DNA of 50,768 nt from positions 1 through 50,768 of the forward strand of contig WHSL01000013.1 in the NCBI GenBank assembly GCA_009380095.1. Reading direction: 5' to 3'. A program made the position numbers and the translations under genes. Each line of letters starts with the position of its first letter. The stretch's first letter is position 1. Under the pieces are notes generated by a model. That model made no database searches, was not told where the DNA came from, and saw only the letters and a list, made by a program, of their open reading frames with translations. Below are positions 7,424 through 20,863 of this stretch, one piece after another. Source of the stretch: Streptosporangiales bacterium (lineage in GTDB: Bacteria > Actinomycetota > Actinomycetes > Streptosporangiales > Streptosporangiaceae).

Positions 7424-8509
7424 TCAGCGGGCACGGCGACGGGCCCTGACCTGCCGTACGAGCCGCCGCCGTCCCAGGTTGACCGGCATCGCCGCGGCGA
7501 AGCCGAGGGCGAGCGGCAGCGCGGGCGCCGCGGCACCGGCGGCGCTCAGCGCGGGCTGCGCGAACGTCTCCGGGATCGGCAGCGTCGCCATCCGGTTGAC
7601 CGGCCAGACGATCACGAAGGCCCGCCCGATCACCCGGCTCTCCGGGATCGCGCCGCCCCCCGGGTCGCCCATGTGCTCCCGGGAGTCCTGGGAGACGCTG
7701 CGGTGGTCGCCCATCACCCACAGCTGCCCGGGCTGGACGGTGACCGGCCCGAAGCGGTTGGCCGAGGGGGCGTCCCCGGGATACAGGTACGAGCCCTCGT
7801 CGATCGCCACGTCGTTGACCGTGACCCGGCCCCGGTTGTCGCAGCAGGCGATCTTGTCGCCGGGCAGGCCGATGACCCGCTTGATGTAGTCCTTCTCGCC
7901 GGGCGCGACGCCGAACGCCGACGCCACCGACTGCAGGAAGCGCGAGATCGGGTTCGTCGCCTCGGGCATCGCGATGGTCTCCTCGTCCCAGGAGTCCAGC
8001 CCGTTGAACACGACGACGTCGCCGCGCTTGATGTCGCGGACGTGGTAGACGAGCTTGTTGACCAGCACGCGGTCGCCGATGAGCAGGGTGTTCTCCATCG
8101 ACTGGGACGGGATGAAGAACGCCTGGACGACCCAGGTCTTGATGACCAGCGCCAGCACCAGGGCGATCGCGATGAGCACCGGAAGCTCGCGCCAGAAGGA
8201 GCCGGCCTTCTCCGGCTTCTCCTCGGACTCCTCGCCCCCGGGGTCGCCGTCGTCCCCCTTGCCGGCGTCGCCGGCGCCCGGCCCGGGGAAGCCGGCCTCG
8301 CGGACGTCGTCGCCCTCGGTGGGGGAGGCGCCGCCCGTACGAGCCCAGGCTCTTCCTGTGGTCCCCTGCGGGTCGTCGCTCCCCCAGGGGGACCATCCGG
8401 CGGCGCCCCCCGGCGCGGGGGGCGTCTCACCGTTCAGCTCCTGGGGGGACCCTTCACCGGCGGTGGCCGGTCGTCGTCGTAGACCACGGTCGTCGTCACT
8501 CATCGACAT
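7424..8509 (-). CDS. lepB: Signal peptidase I
   Basis: Membrane serine protease that removes signal peptides of secreted proteins. 361 residues. A long acidic, Gly/Pro/Asp-rich cytoplasmic N-terminus covers about 1-105, then one membrane segment (~109-125). The catalytic Ser is S137 in IPSQSMENTL and the general-base Lys is K210 in DYIKRVIGLPGD. The GDHR-like box (VMGDHRSVSQDSR) is present. A second hydrophobic segment near the C-terminus (~320-343) precedes an Arg-rich tail, giving a two-membrane-segment topology. Two in-frame ATGs (8509, 8503) are equally possible starts. The N-terminal extension is longer than in most actinomycetes. Confidence 0.96.
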   Translation of the reverse strand: MSMSDDDRGLRRRPATAGEGSPQELNGETPPAPGGAAGWSPWGSDDPQGTTGRAWARTGGASPTEGDDVREAGFPGPGAGDAGKGDDGDPGGEESEEKPEKAGSFWRELPVLIAIALVLALVIKTWVVQAFFIPSQSMENTLLIGDRVLVNKLVYHVRDIKRGDVVVFNGLDSWDEETIAMPEATNPISRFLQSVASAFGVAPGEKDYIKRVIGLPGDKIACCDNRGRVTVNDVAIDEGSYLYPGDAPSANRFGPVTVQPGQLWVMGDHRSVSQDSREHMGDPGGGAIPESRVIGRAFVIVWPVNRMATLPIPETFAQPALSAAGAAAPALPLALGFAAAMPVNLGRRRLVRQVRARRRAR

Positions 8510-8602
8510 CGAGCCTAGCGGCGTGGACTCGGCCGTTACACGATGGACGCGCGGCCTGCTGTGGGCGGACTCTTCCGGGCACCCGAGCGGTACCGTGGAG
8601 GG

Positions 8603-8947
8603 TTAGCGCTTCTCCTTGATGCGGGCGGCCTTGCCGCGAAGCTCGCGGAGGTAGTAGAGCTTCGCCCGGCGGACGTCACCGCGGGTGACGACCTCGATCT
8701 TCTCGATGGCGGGGGTGTGCACCGGGAAGGTGCGCTCGACGCCCACACCGTAGCTGACCTTGCGGACGGTGAAGGTCTCGCGGAAGCTCTCGCCCTGGCG
8801 CCGGATCACCACACCCTTGAAGACCTGGATCCGGGAGCGGTTGCCCTCCTTGACCCGCACGTGCACGTTGAGCGTGTCGCCCGGACGGAAGTCGGGTACG
8901 TCGGAGCGCTTCTGGGCCTTCTCGAGCTCCTGGATAGCGGTGTGCAT
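8603..8947 (-). CDS. rplS: 50S ribosomal protein L19
   Basis: 114-residue ribosomal protein at the 30S-50S interface. It shows the typical [20 protein letters not shown] stretch, [13 protein letters not shown], the [13 protein letters not shown] segment and [15 protein letters not shown] near the C-terminus. Length and composition are normal. Start ATG 8947. It follows trmD in the conserved rpsP-khpA-rimM-trmD-rplS ribosome-maturation block. Confidence 0.98.
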   Translation of the reverse strand: MHTAIQELEKAQKRSDVPDFRPGDTLNVHVRVKEGNRSRIQVFKGVVIRRQGESFRETFTVRKVSYGVGVERTFPVHTPAIEKIEVVTRGDVRRAKLYYLRELRGKAARIKEKR

Positions 8948-9084
8948 CTCAGCGTTTCCTCATCACGAGCGCGCGCCGCTGCGACGTGCCGGTTTCGCGC
9001 GGGGCGGATCTGGTGGGGTCAATGGATCTCGTCGCCGCCCTGTCGCGGGCTCTCGGAAGTGCGCGTGTGGAGGCGGCGGCCGTT

Positions 9085-9873
9085 CTAGTCTGCCATATCT
9101 TCGGGACTGATCTGAAACCCGGCGTCGGCGAGCACCTCGCGGTCGCGGTCGCTCAGCGCGCCGGCGTCCAGCGCGGCCAGCAGGTCGGGGCGGTTCCGCG
9201 CGGTACGGCGCAGCGCCTCGTCACGGCGCCACCGGGCCACGGCGGCGTGGTGCCCGGACAGCAGGATCGGCGGCACCTCCCTGCCCCGCCAGACCGGCGG
9301 CTTGGTGTAGACGGGGCCCTCCAGCAGGCTCTCCATCTGCCCCGGGGCGAACGAGTCGTCGATCACCGAGTCGGCGTTGCCGAGCACCCCGGGCAGCAGC
9401 CGGGTCACCGCCTCCACGATGACGAGGACCGCGGACTCGCCGCCGGCCAGCACGTAGTCGCCGATGCTCACCTCGTCCACCGGCATCCGGCGGGCGGCCT
9501 CGTCGATCACCCGCCGGTCGATGCCCTCGTACCGGCCGCAGGCGAACGCCAGCCACGGCTCGGCCGCGTACGCGACCGCGAGCTCCTGCGTGAACGGGCG
9601 GCCGCTGGGGGTGGGCACGACGAGCCGCGGCACCGCGTCCGCACCGGGCGGGGCCACGGCGTCCAGCGCCTCCCCCCACGGCTCGGGCTTCATCACCATG
9701 CCGGGACCGCCGCCGTACGGGGTGTCGTCCACGGTGTGGTGCCGGTCGTGGGTCCACCCGCGGAGGTCGTGCAGGTGCACGTCGAGCAGGCCGGACGTAC
9801 GGGCCTTGCCGATCAGCGAGAGCCGCAGCGGGTCGAAGTACTCGGGGAAGATCGTGACGATGTCGATGCGCAT
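9085..9873 (-). CDS. trmD: tRNA (guanine-37-N1)-methyltransferase
   Basis: SPOUT-class, knot-forming methyltransferase that makes m1G37 next to the anticodon to prevent frameshifting. 262 residues. It starts [16 protein letters not shown] and has the [12 protein letters not shown] loop, the knot region with [10 protein letters not shown] and the SAM-binding segment [11 protein letters not shown], followed by the DSF...[11 protein letters not shown] stretch. The start ATG 9873 lies 6 bp after the rimM stop. All family hallmarks are intact. Confidence 0.98.
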   Translation of the reverse strand: MRIDIVTIFPEYFDPLRLSLIGKARTSGLLDVHLHDLRGWTHDRHHTVDDTPYGGGPGMVMKPEPWGEALDAVAPPGADAVPRLVVPTPSGRPFTQELAVAYAAEPWLAFACGRYEGIDRRVIDEAARRMPVDEVSIGDYVLAGGESAVLVIVEAVTRLLPGVLGNADSVIDDSFAPGQMESLLEGPVYTKPPVWRGREVPPILLSGHHAAVARWRRDEALRRTARNRPDLLAALDAGALSDRDREVLADAGFQISPEDMAD

Positions 9874-9879
9874 GGCGGC

Positions 9880-10389
9880 TCAGCCGTTCAGGTCGAGGAG
9901 GCCGGGCGGCGGATCGACCACGAGGTGCCCGTCGTCGAGGTTCACCTCGGGCACCAGCGCGCGGACGAACGGGACCAGGACCTCGCCGTCCGGACCGTCG
10001 ATCACCAGCAGGTCCTGGCCGAGGTGCTGGATGTCGACGACCTCGCCGAGGGTCTCGCCGCCGGGCGTGCGGGCGGTGAGCCCGATGAGCTGATGGTCGT
10101 GGAACTCCTCGGGGTCCTCCGGCGGAGGGAGCGTGTCGGAGTCGATGACCAGGGCGAGCCCGCGCAGTTCCTCCGCGCCGGTGCGGTCCCGGACGCCGGC
10201 GAAGCGGACGAGCAGTCGCCCGGAGTGCCACCGAACGGTCTCGACCGTGAGCGGTCCCCGCTCCGGCTGCTGGACCTCCAGCGTCGTGCCGGGAGCGAAC
10301 CGCTCCTCCGGCGAGTCCGTGCGGACGTCGACGGTCACGTCGCCCCGGACGCCGTGCGCGCGCCCGATCAGGCCCACGACAAGCTGCAC
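9880..10389 (-). CDS. rimM: 16S rRNA processing protein RimM
   Basis: Ribosome-maturation factor that assists assembly of the 30S head around S19. 169 residues. The N-terminal RimM beta-barrel begins VVGLIGRAHGVRGDVTV and includes RFAGVRDRTGAEELRG. The C-terminal PRC-barrel domain has LGEVVDIQHLGQDLLVI and a VPFVRALVPEV strand. Start GTG 10389, with AAAGGGG upstream. It is next to trmD with a 6-bp gap, as usual. Confidence 0.96.
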   Translation of the reverse strand: MQLVVGLIGRAHGVRGDVTVDVRTDSPEERFAPGTTLEVQQPERGPLTVETVRWHSGRLLVRFAGVRDRTGAEELRGLALVIDSDTLPPPEDPEEFHDHQLIGLTARTPGGETLGEVVDIQHLGQDLLVIDGPDGEVLVPFVRALVPEVNLDDGHLVVDPPPGLLDLNG

Positions 10390-10452
10390 GTGGGAGCCCC
10401 TTTCCCAGACACCAGGATCCCACGTCCCGGCCGTTCGTCCCGGTGAACCGGC

Positions 10453-10476
10453 CCGTGCCCGCCGAAACCGGCACGG
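10453..10476. terminator. GC-rich hairpin between khpA and rimM
   Basis: A 7-bp perfect stem (CCGTGCC 10453-10459, GGCACGG 10470-10476) closes a 10-base loop that itself can pair. It sits in the 151-bp gap between khpA and rimM, inside an otherwise co-directional block. There is no T-run, as is common for actinobacterial hairpins. It may attenuate between rpsP-khpA and rimM-trmD, or do nothing. Confidence 0.35.
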
Positions 10477-10540
10477 TGCCGCACCCCGCGTGCCCCGGGT
10501 GGGGCCGCGGCGTACGGCACCGTCGGTAACGGGCCGCCGT

Positions 10541-10783
10541 TCAGCGGACCTCGTGCAGGTCGAGCAGGTCGACGCGGACGTACTTGCCGCCGGCGAGCGC
10601 GCCGATCACGGTGCGCAGCGCCTTGGCCGTACGGCCGCCACGGCCGATGACCTTGCCGAGGTCGTCGGGGTGGACGCGGACCTCAAGGATCTTGCCCTTG
10701 CGCAGCCTGCGCATGCGCACCCGGACGTCGTCGGGGAACTCGACGATGCCCTTCACCAAGTGTTCGAGGGCTTCCTCGAGCAC
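10541..10783 (-). CDS. khpA: KH-domain RNA-binding protein KhpA
   Basis: 80-residue single KH domain. The GxxG-type RNA-binding loop is seen in LGKVIGRGGRTAKALR, preceded by beta-strand ILEVRVHPDD. The start is GTG 10783, one base after the rpsP stop. It reads VLEEALEHLVKGIVEFPDDV, the usual N-terminus of this family. In other bacteria KhpA pairs with KhpB and affects small RNAs and cell division. Its position immediately after rpsP is strongly conserved. Confidence 0.94.
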   Translation of the reverse strand: MLEEALEHLVKGIVEFPDDVRVRMRRLRKGKILEVRVHPDDLGKVIGRGGRTAKALRTVIGALAGGKYVRVDLLDLHEVR

Positions 10784-10784
10784 C

Positions 10785-11381
10785 TCAGGCCTCGCCCTCG
10801 GTCTTCTCCGCGGCGGGGGCCTCGTCGGCCTGAGCCGCGGCCGGCTCGGCGGACTCCTCGGCCTTCGCGCCCTTCTTGTCGTCGGACTTCTCGGCCTTGG
10901 CGGCCTTCTTGTCCTCGGCCTTCTCGCCCTTGTCGGCCTTGTCGGCCTTCTCGCCCTTGTCGGCCTTGTCGGCCTTCTTCTCGGTCTTCTTGCCCTCGGA
11001 CCGCTTCTTCTTGGGCGTGGTGGCGGCGCCGGCGTCGTCACCCAGGACGTCCTTGGCGGCCTCGGCGTAGAGCTCGTCCTTGCTGGGCTTCGGCTCGGCC
11101 ACCTTGAGCGGTGGCGGGGCCTTCTCGCCCTTGAACTTCTGCCAGTCGCCGGTCAGCTTCAGCAGACGCTCGACGGGCTCGGTGGGCTGCGCACCGACGG
11201 ACAGCCAGTACTGCACCCGCTCGGAGTCGACCTGGATCAGGCTCGGCTCCTCCTTCGGGTGGTAGAGGCCGATCTCCTCGATCGCCCGGCCGTCCCGCTT
11301 GGTGCGGGCGTCGGCGATGATGATCCTGTAGTGCGGCGCACGCATCTTGCCCATGCGCTTGAGCTTGATCTTGACAGCCAC
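10785..11381 (-). CDS. rpsP: 30S ribosomal protein S16 with long Lys/Ala/Asp tail
   Basis: Residues 1-~85 are a canonical S16 ([47 protein letters not shown]). The family normally ends near 80-100 residues, and actinomycetes often add a modest tail. Here the protein is 198 residues. The tail has repeated [11 protein letters not shown] units followed by an Ala/Glu-rich end. It is highly charged, probably disordered, and could contact rRNA. Start GTG 11381. It is first of the rpsP-khpA-rimM-trmD-rplS block, downstream of ffh. Confidence 0.97.
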   Translation of the reverse strand: MAVKIKLKRMGKMRAPHYRIIIADARTKRDGRAIEEIGLYHPKEEPSLIQVDSERVQYWLSVGAQPTEPVERLLKLTGDWQKFKGEKAPPPLKVAEPKPSKDELYAEAAKDVLGDDAGAATTPKKKRSEGKKTEKKADKADKGEKADKADKGEKAEDKKAAKAEKSDDKKGAKAEESAEPAAAQADEAPAAEKTEGEA

Positions 11382-11565
11382 GGCTGTGGTATCTCCCAGG
11401 TAAGGCGTGGTGGAGAGGCCGGTTGAGTCACGTGGGGTTGTGACGCGGACTCTCTGCGACGTGCGGCGAGCGGAGAAGTAGAGGGCAGCCCACCCGCCGG
11501 TTAGTCGGGCTCCATTCTGCCAGACGCGGAGGCCTGCTCTGGCGCTCCCGTGCGGACCTGGTGCT

Positions 11566-13137
11566 CTACTTCTTCGGGAACTTCAGGTTCGACAGGTCCG
11601 GCATCTTCCCGCCGGGCGGCAGCGGCGGCATGCCCGGAGGCAGCTGGGGCATGCCGGGCGCGCCCGGAACGGCGCCCGGCTGCTCGCGCCGCGCCGCGCG
11701 CTCGGCCGCCTTCTGCGCCTCGCGCTCCGCGGCCTTCGCGGGGTTGCCGCCCTTGCGCTTCTTCTTCTTGTCCTGCTTGCCCTTGCCCTTGGCGCGCTTC
11801 CCCATGCCCGGCATGCCCGGCATGCCGGGCATGCCGCCGTTGGCCATCTGGCGCATCATCTTCTGCGCCTCGGCGAACTTGGTGACGAGCGCGCTGACCT
11901 CGCCCACCGCGGTGCCGGAGCCGTTCGCGATGCGGGCGCGGCGGGAGCCGTTGAGGATCTTGGGGTTGGCCCGCTCGGCCGGCGTCATGGAGCGGATGAT
12001 GGCGGCGAGCCGGTCCAGCTGGTTGTCGTCCACCTGGGAGATCTGGTCCCGCATCTGCCCCATGCCGGGCATCATGCCGAGCAGGTTGCCGATCGGGCCG
12101 AGCTTGCGGACCATCATCATCTGCTCGAGGAAGTCCTCGAGGGTGAAGTCCTCGCCGGAGGCGAACTTGGTCGCCATCTTGGCGGTCTGCTCGGCGTCGA
12201 AGGTCTTCTCGGCCTGCTCGATCAGGGTGAGGATGTCACCCATGTCGAGGATCCGGGAGGCCATCCGGTCCGGCTGGAAGACGTCGAAGTCGGCGAGCTT
12301 CTCACCGGTGGAGGCGAACATGATCGGCCGGCCGGTGACCTGCCGGATGGACAGCGCCGCACCACCGCGGGCGTCGCCGTCGAGCTTGGTGAGCACCACG
12401 CCGTCGTAGCCGACGCCGTCCATGAAGGCCTGCGCGGTGTTCACCGCGTCCTGGCCGATCATGGCGTCGACCACGAAGAGGATCTCGTCCGGGGAGACGG
12501 CGTCGCGGATGTCCGCCGCCTGCTTCATCATCTCCTCGTCGACGCCCAGGCGGCCGGCGGTGTCGATGACGACGACGTCGTGGTTGTTGCGCCGCGCGTG
12601 GTCGATGGACTCCCTGGCCACCGCGACCGGGTCGCCGACGCCGTTGCCCGGCTGCGGCGCGAACACCGCGACCTCGGCGCGCTCGCCGAGCACCTGGAGC
12701 TGGCCGACGGCGTTGGGCCGCTGCAGGTCGGCGGCGACGAGCAGCGGCTCGTGCCGCTGGTCGCGCAACCACTTGGCGAGCTTGCCCGCCAGCGTGGTCT
12801 TACCGGCGCCCTGCAGACCGGCCAGCATGATGACGGTGGGCGGCGTCTTGGCGAACCGCACCATGCGGGTCTCGCCGCCGAGGATCTCGATGAGCTCCTC
12901 GTTGACGATCTTGACGACCTGCTGCGCCGGGTTGAGCGCCTGCGAGACCTCGGACCCGCGGGCCCGCTCCTTGACGCGCTCGATGAACAGCCGGACGACG
13001 GGCAGCGCGACGTCCGCCTCCAGCAGCGCGATGCGGATCTCGCGCGCGGTGGCGTCGATGTCGGCCTCGGACAGCCGCCCCTTGCTGCGGAGCGTCGTGA
13101 AGACCGTTGTGAGCCGGTCGGAGAGGGTCTCGAACAC
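11566..13137 (-). CDS. ffh: Signal recognition particle protein Ffh (SRP54)
   Basis: GTPase that binds 4.5S RNA and signal sequences and delivers ribosomes to FtsY. 523 residues. The helical N domain is at 1-~85. The G domain has [28 protein letters not shown] and a DARGGAALS loop. The Met-rich M domain follows from about residue 325 ([20 protein letters not shown]). The C-terminal extension from about 425 contains [11 protein letters not shown] repeats and a Lys-rich stretch, then a Pro-rich end closing in NLKFPKK. Start GTG 13137. Confidence 0.97.
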   Translation of the reverse strand: MFETLSDRLTTVFTTLRSKGRLSEADIDATAREIRIALLEADVALPVVRLFIERVKERARGSEVSQALNPAQQVVKIVNEELIEILGGETRMVRFAKTPPTVIMLAGLQGAGKTTLAGKLAKWLRDQRHEPLLVAADLQRPNAVGQLQVLGERAEVAVFAPQPGNGVGDPVAVARESIDHARRNNHDVVVIDTAGRLGVDEEMMKQAADIRDAVSPDEILFVVDAMIGQDAVNTAQAFMDGVGYDGVVLTKLDGDARGGAALSIRQVTGRPIMFASTGEKLADFDVFQPDRMASRILDMGDILTLIEQAEKTFDAEQTAKMATKFASGEDFTLEDFLEQMMMVRKLGPIGNLLGMMPGMGQMRDQISQVDDNQLDRLAAIIRSMTPAERANPKILNGSRRARIANGSGTAVGEVSALVTKFAEAQKMMRQMANGGMPGMPGMPGMGKRAKGKGKQDKKKKRKGGNPAKAAEREAQKAAERAARREQPGAVPGAPGMPQLPPGMPPLPPGGKMPDLSNLKFPKK

Positions 13138-13238
13138 GAGTCTGGTCAGTCCTCATGCAGGCGGCGATGCGGGTTCCCGACAAGCCTACCGGCCTCGGCC
13201 GCTGATCCCCGCCGCCGTACGGGACCGTACGGCTCGGC

Positions 13239-13502
13239 TCAGCGGCCGGAGCCGACCGGGGCCTGGCGGTCGATCTCCACCGCGAGCGCGGTCACGGCCG
13301 CGTCGCAGGACCGGGCGTCCCGATCGCGCAGCCCGGCCAGCACACCGCTCACGGTGGCGTCCTTCAGCAGCGTGGTGAGGGTGACGTGGTGCACTGAACG
13401 GCCGGCCTCGAACTCCTCGTACGCGTACCGGGCGCGGCGCATCAGGTCGGGGTGGGCGGCGGAGCCCTCGAGGATCTTCAGCGCCGCGTCCTTCAGTTCC
13501 AT
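13239..13502 (-). CDS. Small conserved-looking hypothetical protein, helical
   Basis: 87 residues, soluble, predicted mostly helical (RRARYAYEEFEAG, VSGVLAGLRDRDARS, AAVTALAVEIDR). Start ATG 13502. It lies 9 bp after the glnD stop on the same strand, so is probably the last gene of amtB-glnB-glnD. Third-position G/C content supports coding. No motif was recognised. Confidence 0.65.
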   Translation of the reverse strand: MELKDAALKILEGSAAHPDLMRRARYAYEEFEAGRSVHHVTLTTLLKDATVSGVLAGLRDRDARSCDAAVTALAVEIDRQAPVGSGR

Positions 13503-13511
13503 GCCCGCAGT

Positions 13512-17474
<3,963 letters not shown>

Positions 17475-17530
17475 GCGGGCTCGACCCTCCGTTCGGGGAT
17501 GAAGCGACCTGCTCAATCTCGCGCGCGGCC

Positions 17531-17599
17531 GTTTCGCGTCCCGTCTCCTCGCGTTTCGGCCAGATGAAACCCGGTGGCGGTGTGTTTCGCGCGTGTTTC
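17531..17599 (-). promoter_or_regulatory. GlnR-type half-site ladder upstream of amtB
   Basis: On the minus strand the half site GAAAC occurs at 17595-17599 and 17584-17588, exactly 11 bp apart, and at 17553-17557 and 17531-17535, exactly 22 bp apart. The first pair matches the actinobacterial GlnR box a-site/b-site arrangement (GnnAC-n6-GAAAC). AGACG fills the middle of the second pair. GlnR is known to activate amtB-glnK-glnD in Streptomyces. The link here is inferred from spacing and context. Confidence 0.55.
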
Positions 17600-17721
17600 G
17601 GACACGCGCCGGTACGACTTGCGGTCGCTCCGCCGTACCGGAAGCCGCGAGATTCCCCGCGGGCACCGGAACGTGGCCCGATCCGTCACAATCGGACGCG
17701 ACCGGCCGAGGAGTGTGGCGC

Positions 17722-19650
17722 GTGCAGGACCTTTCCCCCGTGGAGCGACGGCTCTGGGCTGCCTATCCACGTGGTGAGCTGATCGACTTCCGTGGCGACG
17801 GCGCCGCGCCCGAGGTACGGGCCGAGGTGCTCGCCGCGTTGCTGCTGGGCGGCGGGCCGGAGGTGGTGCCGGGCCGCGTCCCCGCACTGCGGTTCGCCGG
17901 GGCCCGGGTGACCGGGGCGCTCGACCTCTCGTACGCGCACGTGAGCGCGCCGATCCTGATGCACGACTGCGTGTTCGAGCGCCCGCCGGCGCTGCTCGAG
18001 GCCACCACCCGGGCCGTCGACCTGACCGGTTGTGCGCTGCCCGGGCTGGAGGCGCGGGGGTTGCGCAGCGACGGGGGCGTGGTGCTCAGCGGCTGCCGGA
18101 TCACCGGTGAGCTGACGCTGCGGGGTGCGCGCATCGGCGGCTCGCTGCACATCCGGCAGGCCCGGCTGAGCAACCCCGGCGACCGCGCCATGGTGGCGGA
18201 CAACGCGGTCATCGACGGCGACCTCGCGATGCACGAGGCGGAGGTGCGGGGGCAGCTGCGGATACAGAACGCCCGGGTCGGCGGCCGGATGCTGATGACC
18301 GCCGCCCGGCTGGTGAACACCGACGGCCACGCGATCTTCGGCGGCGGGCTCACCGTGGAGGGTGGCGCGTTCCTCGTGCAGGGCTTCTCAGCGGACGGGG
18401 AGATCCGGCTGATCGGCGCCCGGTTCCGGGCCAACCTGACCATGCGGAACGTGCGGTTGAGGGCGCCCGGTGGCTGTGCGCTCAACCTGGACCACGCGGT
18501 GATCGGCAGCGTCCTCGACGGGGGCGAGGGGTTCACCGCCGAGGGAGAGGTACGGCTGATCGGGGCCCAGGTGGCGGGCCCGCTGAACCTGAACGGGGCG
18601 CGGCTGAACGGGAGTGAGCCGAGCCCGGCGGCGCCCGAAGGGGCGGGCGGCAGCGGGCCGGACAGTACGGCGCCGGACGGCGGCGGGCTGGCGCTCACCG
18701 CCGACTCGCTCACCGTCGGTGGCAACATGGAGATGCAGCACGGGTTCCACGCCACCGGCGCGATCCGGATGCCCACCGCCCGCATCAACGGGCGGCTGGA
18801 GATGCACCGCGCCCGGGTGGAGAACCCCGATGGGGTCGCGCTGCGGCTGTCGCGTGCGGAGATCGGCTCCGACTTCTTCTGCAGCGAGATGACGGTCGAC
18901 GGCGAGCTCCGGCTCGCCGGTACCCGGATCGGCGGCCGCGCCGACATGCGCGACGTCGCCGTGCACAACCCCGGCGCCGCGGCGCTGATCGCGCCGTTCC
19001 TGGACGTGAGCGAGCTCGACCTGATGCCGAGGAGCGTGCGCGGGAAGGTCGTGCTGCGGCATGCCCGCGTCGGGGTGCTGCGGGACAACGCGGTCGTGCG
19101 CGGGGCGGCGGTGGAGCTCGACGGGCTCACGTACGAGGCCCTGGAGCCGCGGCTGCGCGCGCGGGAGCGGCTGAGCTGGCTGGGCCGGGACGCGCGCGGC
19201 TATCAGCCGCATCCGTACGAGCAGCTCGCCGCGCTGTACGAACGCCTCGGCGACCAGACCGACGCGCGCCGGGTGCTGCTGCAGCGCGAGCGGCTGCGGC
19301 GCCGTACGCTCACCTCGCTCGGTCGCGTCTGGGGCCTGCTGCAGGACGGCACCGTGGCGTACGGGTATCAGCCGTGGCGGGCCGCGCTCTGGCTGGTGCT
19401 GCTGGTCACCGCCGGTTCGGTCGCGTACGGGATGAACGAGCCGCGCCCCCTCAAGCTCGACGAGGCCCCGCGGTTCAACCCGGTCGGCTACACGCTCGAC
19501 CTGCTGCTGCCGTTCGTGGACCTCGGGCAGGAGCGGGCGTTCGACCCGGTGGACGGGTGGCAGTGGCTCTCCTACGGCCTCGTCGCCGCCGGCTGGGTCC
19601 TCGTCACCACCATCGCCGCCGGCGCCGCCCGCGTCCTCACCAGGCGCTAG
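17722..19650 (+). CDS. Beta-helical membrane-anchored protein (oxidoreductase-annotated actinobacterial family)
   Basis: 642 residues. Residues ~45-440 consist of repeated ~20-residue units with a G-x-L-x-L-x-G-A-R/I-G-G pattern (GELTLRGARIGGSLHI, GEIRLIGARFRANLTM, GEVRLIGAQVAGPLNL), suggesting a right-handed beta-helix like pentapeptide-repeat or bactofilin folds. A Gly/Ser/Pro-rich interruption lies near residue 305. The C-terminus has a helical PYEQLAALYERLGDQTDARRV segment and two membrane helices (about 550-570 and 615-637). Similar Streptomyces proteins are often called membrane-associated oxidoreductases, but I see no redox cofactor motif. Start GTG 17722 has GAGGAG eight bases upstream. 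Divergent from amtB. Confidence 0.8.
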   Translation: MQDLSPVERRLWAAYPRGELIDFRGDGAAPEVRAEVLAALLLGGGPEVVPGRVPALRFAGARVTGALDLSYAHVSAPILMHDCVFERPPALLEATTRAVDLTGCALPGLEARGLRSDGGVVLSGCRITGELTLRGARIGGSLHIRQARLSNPGDRAMVADNAVIDGDLAMHEAEVRGQLRIQNARVGGRMLMTAARLVNTDGHAIFGGGLTVEGGAFLVQGFSADGEIRLIGARFRANLTMRNVRLRAPGGCALNLDHAVIGSVLDGGEGFTAEGEVRLIGAQVAGPLNLNGARLNGSEPSPAAPEGAGGSGPDSTAPDGGGLALTADSLTVGGNMEMQHGFHATGAIRMPTARINGRLEMHRARVENPDGVALRLSRAEIGSDFFCSEMTVDGELRLAGTRIGGRADMRDVAVHNPGAAALIAPFLDVSELDLMPRSVRGKVVLRHARVGVLRDNAVVRGAAVELDGLTYEALEPRLRARERLSWLGRDARGYQPHPYEQLAALYERLGDQTDARRVLLQRERLRRRTLTSLGRVWGLLQDGTVAYGYQPWRAALWLVLLVTAGSVAYGMNEPRPLKLDEAPRFNPVGYTLDLLLPFVDLGQERAFDPVDGWQWLSYGLVAAGWVLVTTIAAGAARVLTRR

Positions 19651-19663
19651 GTAGGGCCGGGCG

Positions 19664-20818
19664 CTAGTCGGCGAGGATGGCGTCGATGAAGGTCTCGGGG
19701 TCGAAGGGGGCGAGGTCGTCGGGGCCCTCGCCGAGGCCGACGAGTTTGACGGGGACGCCGAGCTCGCGCTGGACCTGGACGACGATGCCGCCCTTGGCGG
19801 TGCCGTCGAGCTTGGTGAGCACGATGCCGGTGACGTTGACGACCTCGGCGAACACCTGCGCCTGGCGGAGGCCGTTCTGACCCGTGGTGGCGTCGAGCAC
19901 CAGCAGGATCTCGTCCACCTCGCTCTGCTTCTCGATGACCCGCTTGACCTTGCCGAGCTCGTCCATCAGCCCGGTCTTGGTGTGCAGGCGGCCGGCGGTG
20001 TCCACGATCACCGTGCTCACCTTGCCGGCGATGCCGCTGGAGACGGCCTCGTACGCGACGCTCGCCGGGTCCGCCCCCTCCGGGCCGCGGACGATGGTCG
20101 CGCCGACCCGGGAGCCCCAGGTCTCCAGCTGGTCGGCGGCGGCGGCACGGAACGTGTCGGCCGCGCCGAGCACAACGCTGCCGCCGTCGCCGATGAGCAC
20201 CCTGGCGAGCTTGCCGCAGGTGGTGGTCTTGCCGGTGCCGTTGACGCCGACGACCATGACCACGGCCGGGCGCTCGCCGTGCGGCGCGGTGTGCAGCGTG
20301 CGGTCCAGGTCGGTGCCGAGCTGGGTGAGCAGCTCGGCCTTGAGCAGCCCGCGCACCTCCTCGGGGTCGCGGGTGCCCGCCACCTTGACCTTGGTGCGCA
20401 GGTCCTCCACGACCGCGCGGGCCGACGCCACGCCCACGTCCGCGGTGATCAGCGTGTCCTCGATCTGGTCCCAGGCGTCGTCGTCGAGCGCGTCCCGGGA
20501 GAGCAGGTTGAGCAGGGTCTTGCCGAAGCCGCTCTGCGACCGGGCCAGCCGGGCGCGCAGCCGCACCATCCGGCCCGCGGACGGCGGCGGGGTCTCCACC
20601 TCGGGGGTGGGCGGCACCCCCGGCCGGTCGAGGATCCCCACCCCGGCGTCGTCGGCCTCGTCCTGCCCTGCGCCGGTGGCGGTCGCGCCGTCGGAGACCG
20701 TGCTGTCGGCCTGCTCGGCGGGCGGCGCCGCGGTGCGGCGGCCCGGCCGCAGCAGCGCCACCGCCCCGGCCAGCACCACGACGATCAGCAGGATCACGGC
20801 GAGAATCACGTAGTCCAT
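19664..20818 (-). CDS. ftsY: Signal recognition particle receptor FtsY
   Basis: SRP receptor GTPase that docks the Ffh-ribosome complex at the membrane. 384 residues. It begins with a membrane segment (YVILAVILLIVVVLAGAVAL), followed by a disordered acidic linker to about residue 85. The NG domain has GVNGTGKTTTCGKLA, DTFRAAAADQLETW, VDTAGRLHTK and TKLDGTAKGG. The N-terminal anchor is common in actinobacteria. Start ATG 20818. It converges on the beta-helix gene with a 13-bp gap. Confidence 0.97.
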   Translation of the reverse strand: MDYVILAVILLIVVVLAGAVALLRPGRRTAAPPAEQADSTVSDGATATGAGQDEADDAGVGILDRPGVPPTPEVETPPPSAGRMVRLRARLARSQSGFGKTLLNLLSRDALDDDAWDQIEDTLITADVGVASARAVVEDLRTKVKVAGTRDPEEVRGLLKAELLTQLGTDLDRTLHTAPHGERPAVVMVVGVNGTGKTTTCGKLARVLIGDGGSVVLGAADTFRAAAADQLETWGSRVGATIVRGPEGADPASVAYEAVSSGIAGKVSTVIVDTAGRLHTKTGLMDELGKVKRVIEKQSEVDEILLVLDATTGQNGLRQAQVFAEVVNVTGIVLTKLDGTAKGGIVVQVQRELGVPVKLVGLGEGPDDLAPFDPETFIDAILAD

Positions 20819-20863
20819 AGCGCACCCCAGTCTTCCAGACCCCGCGTATCCCGCGGTACGGCC

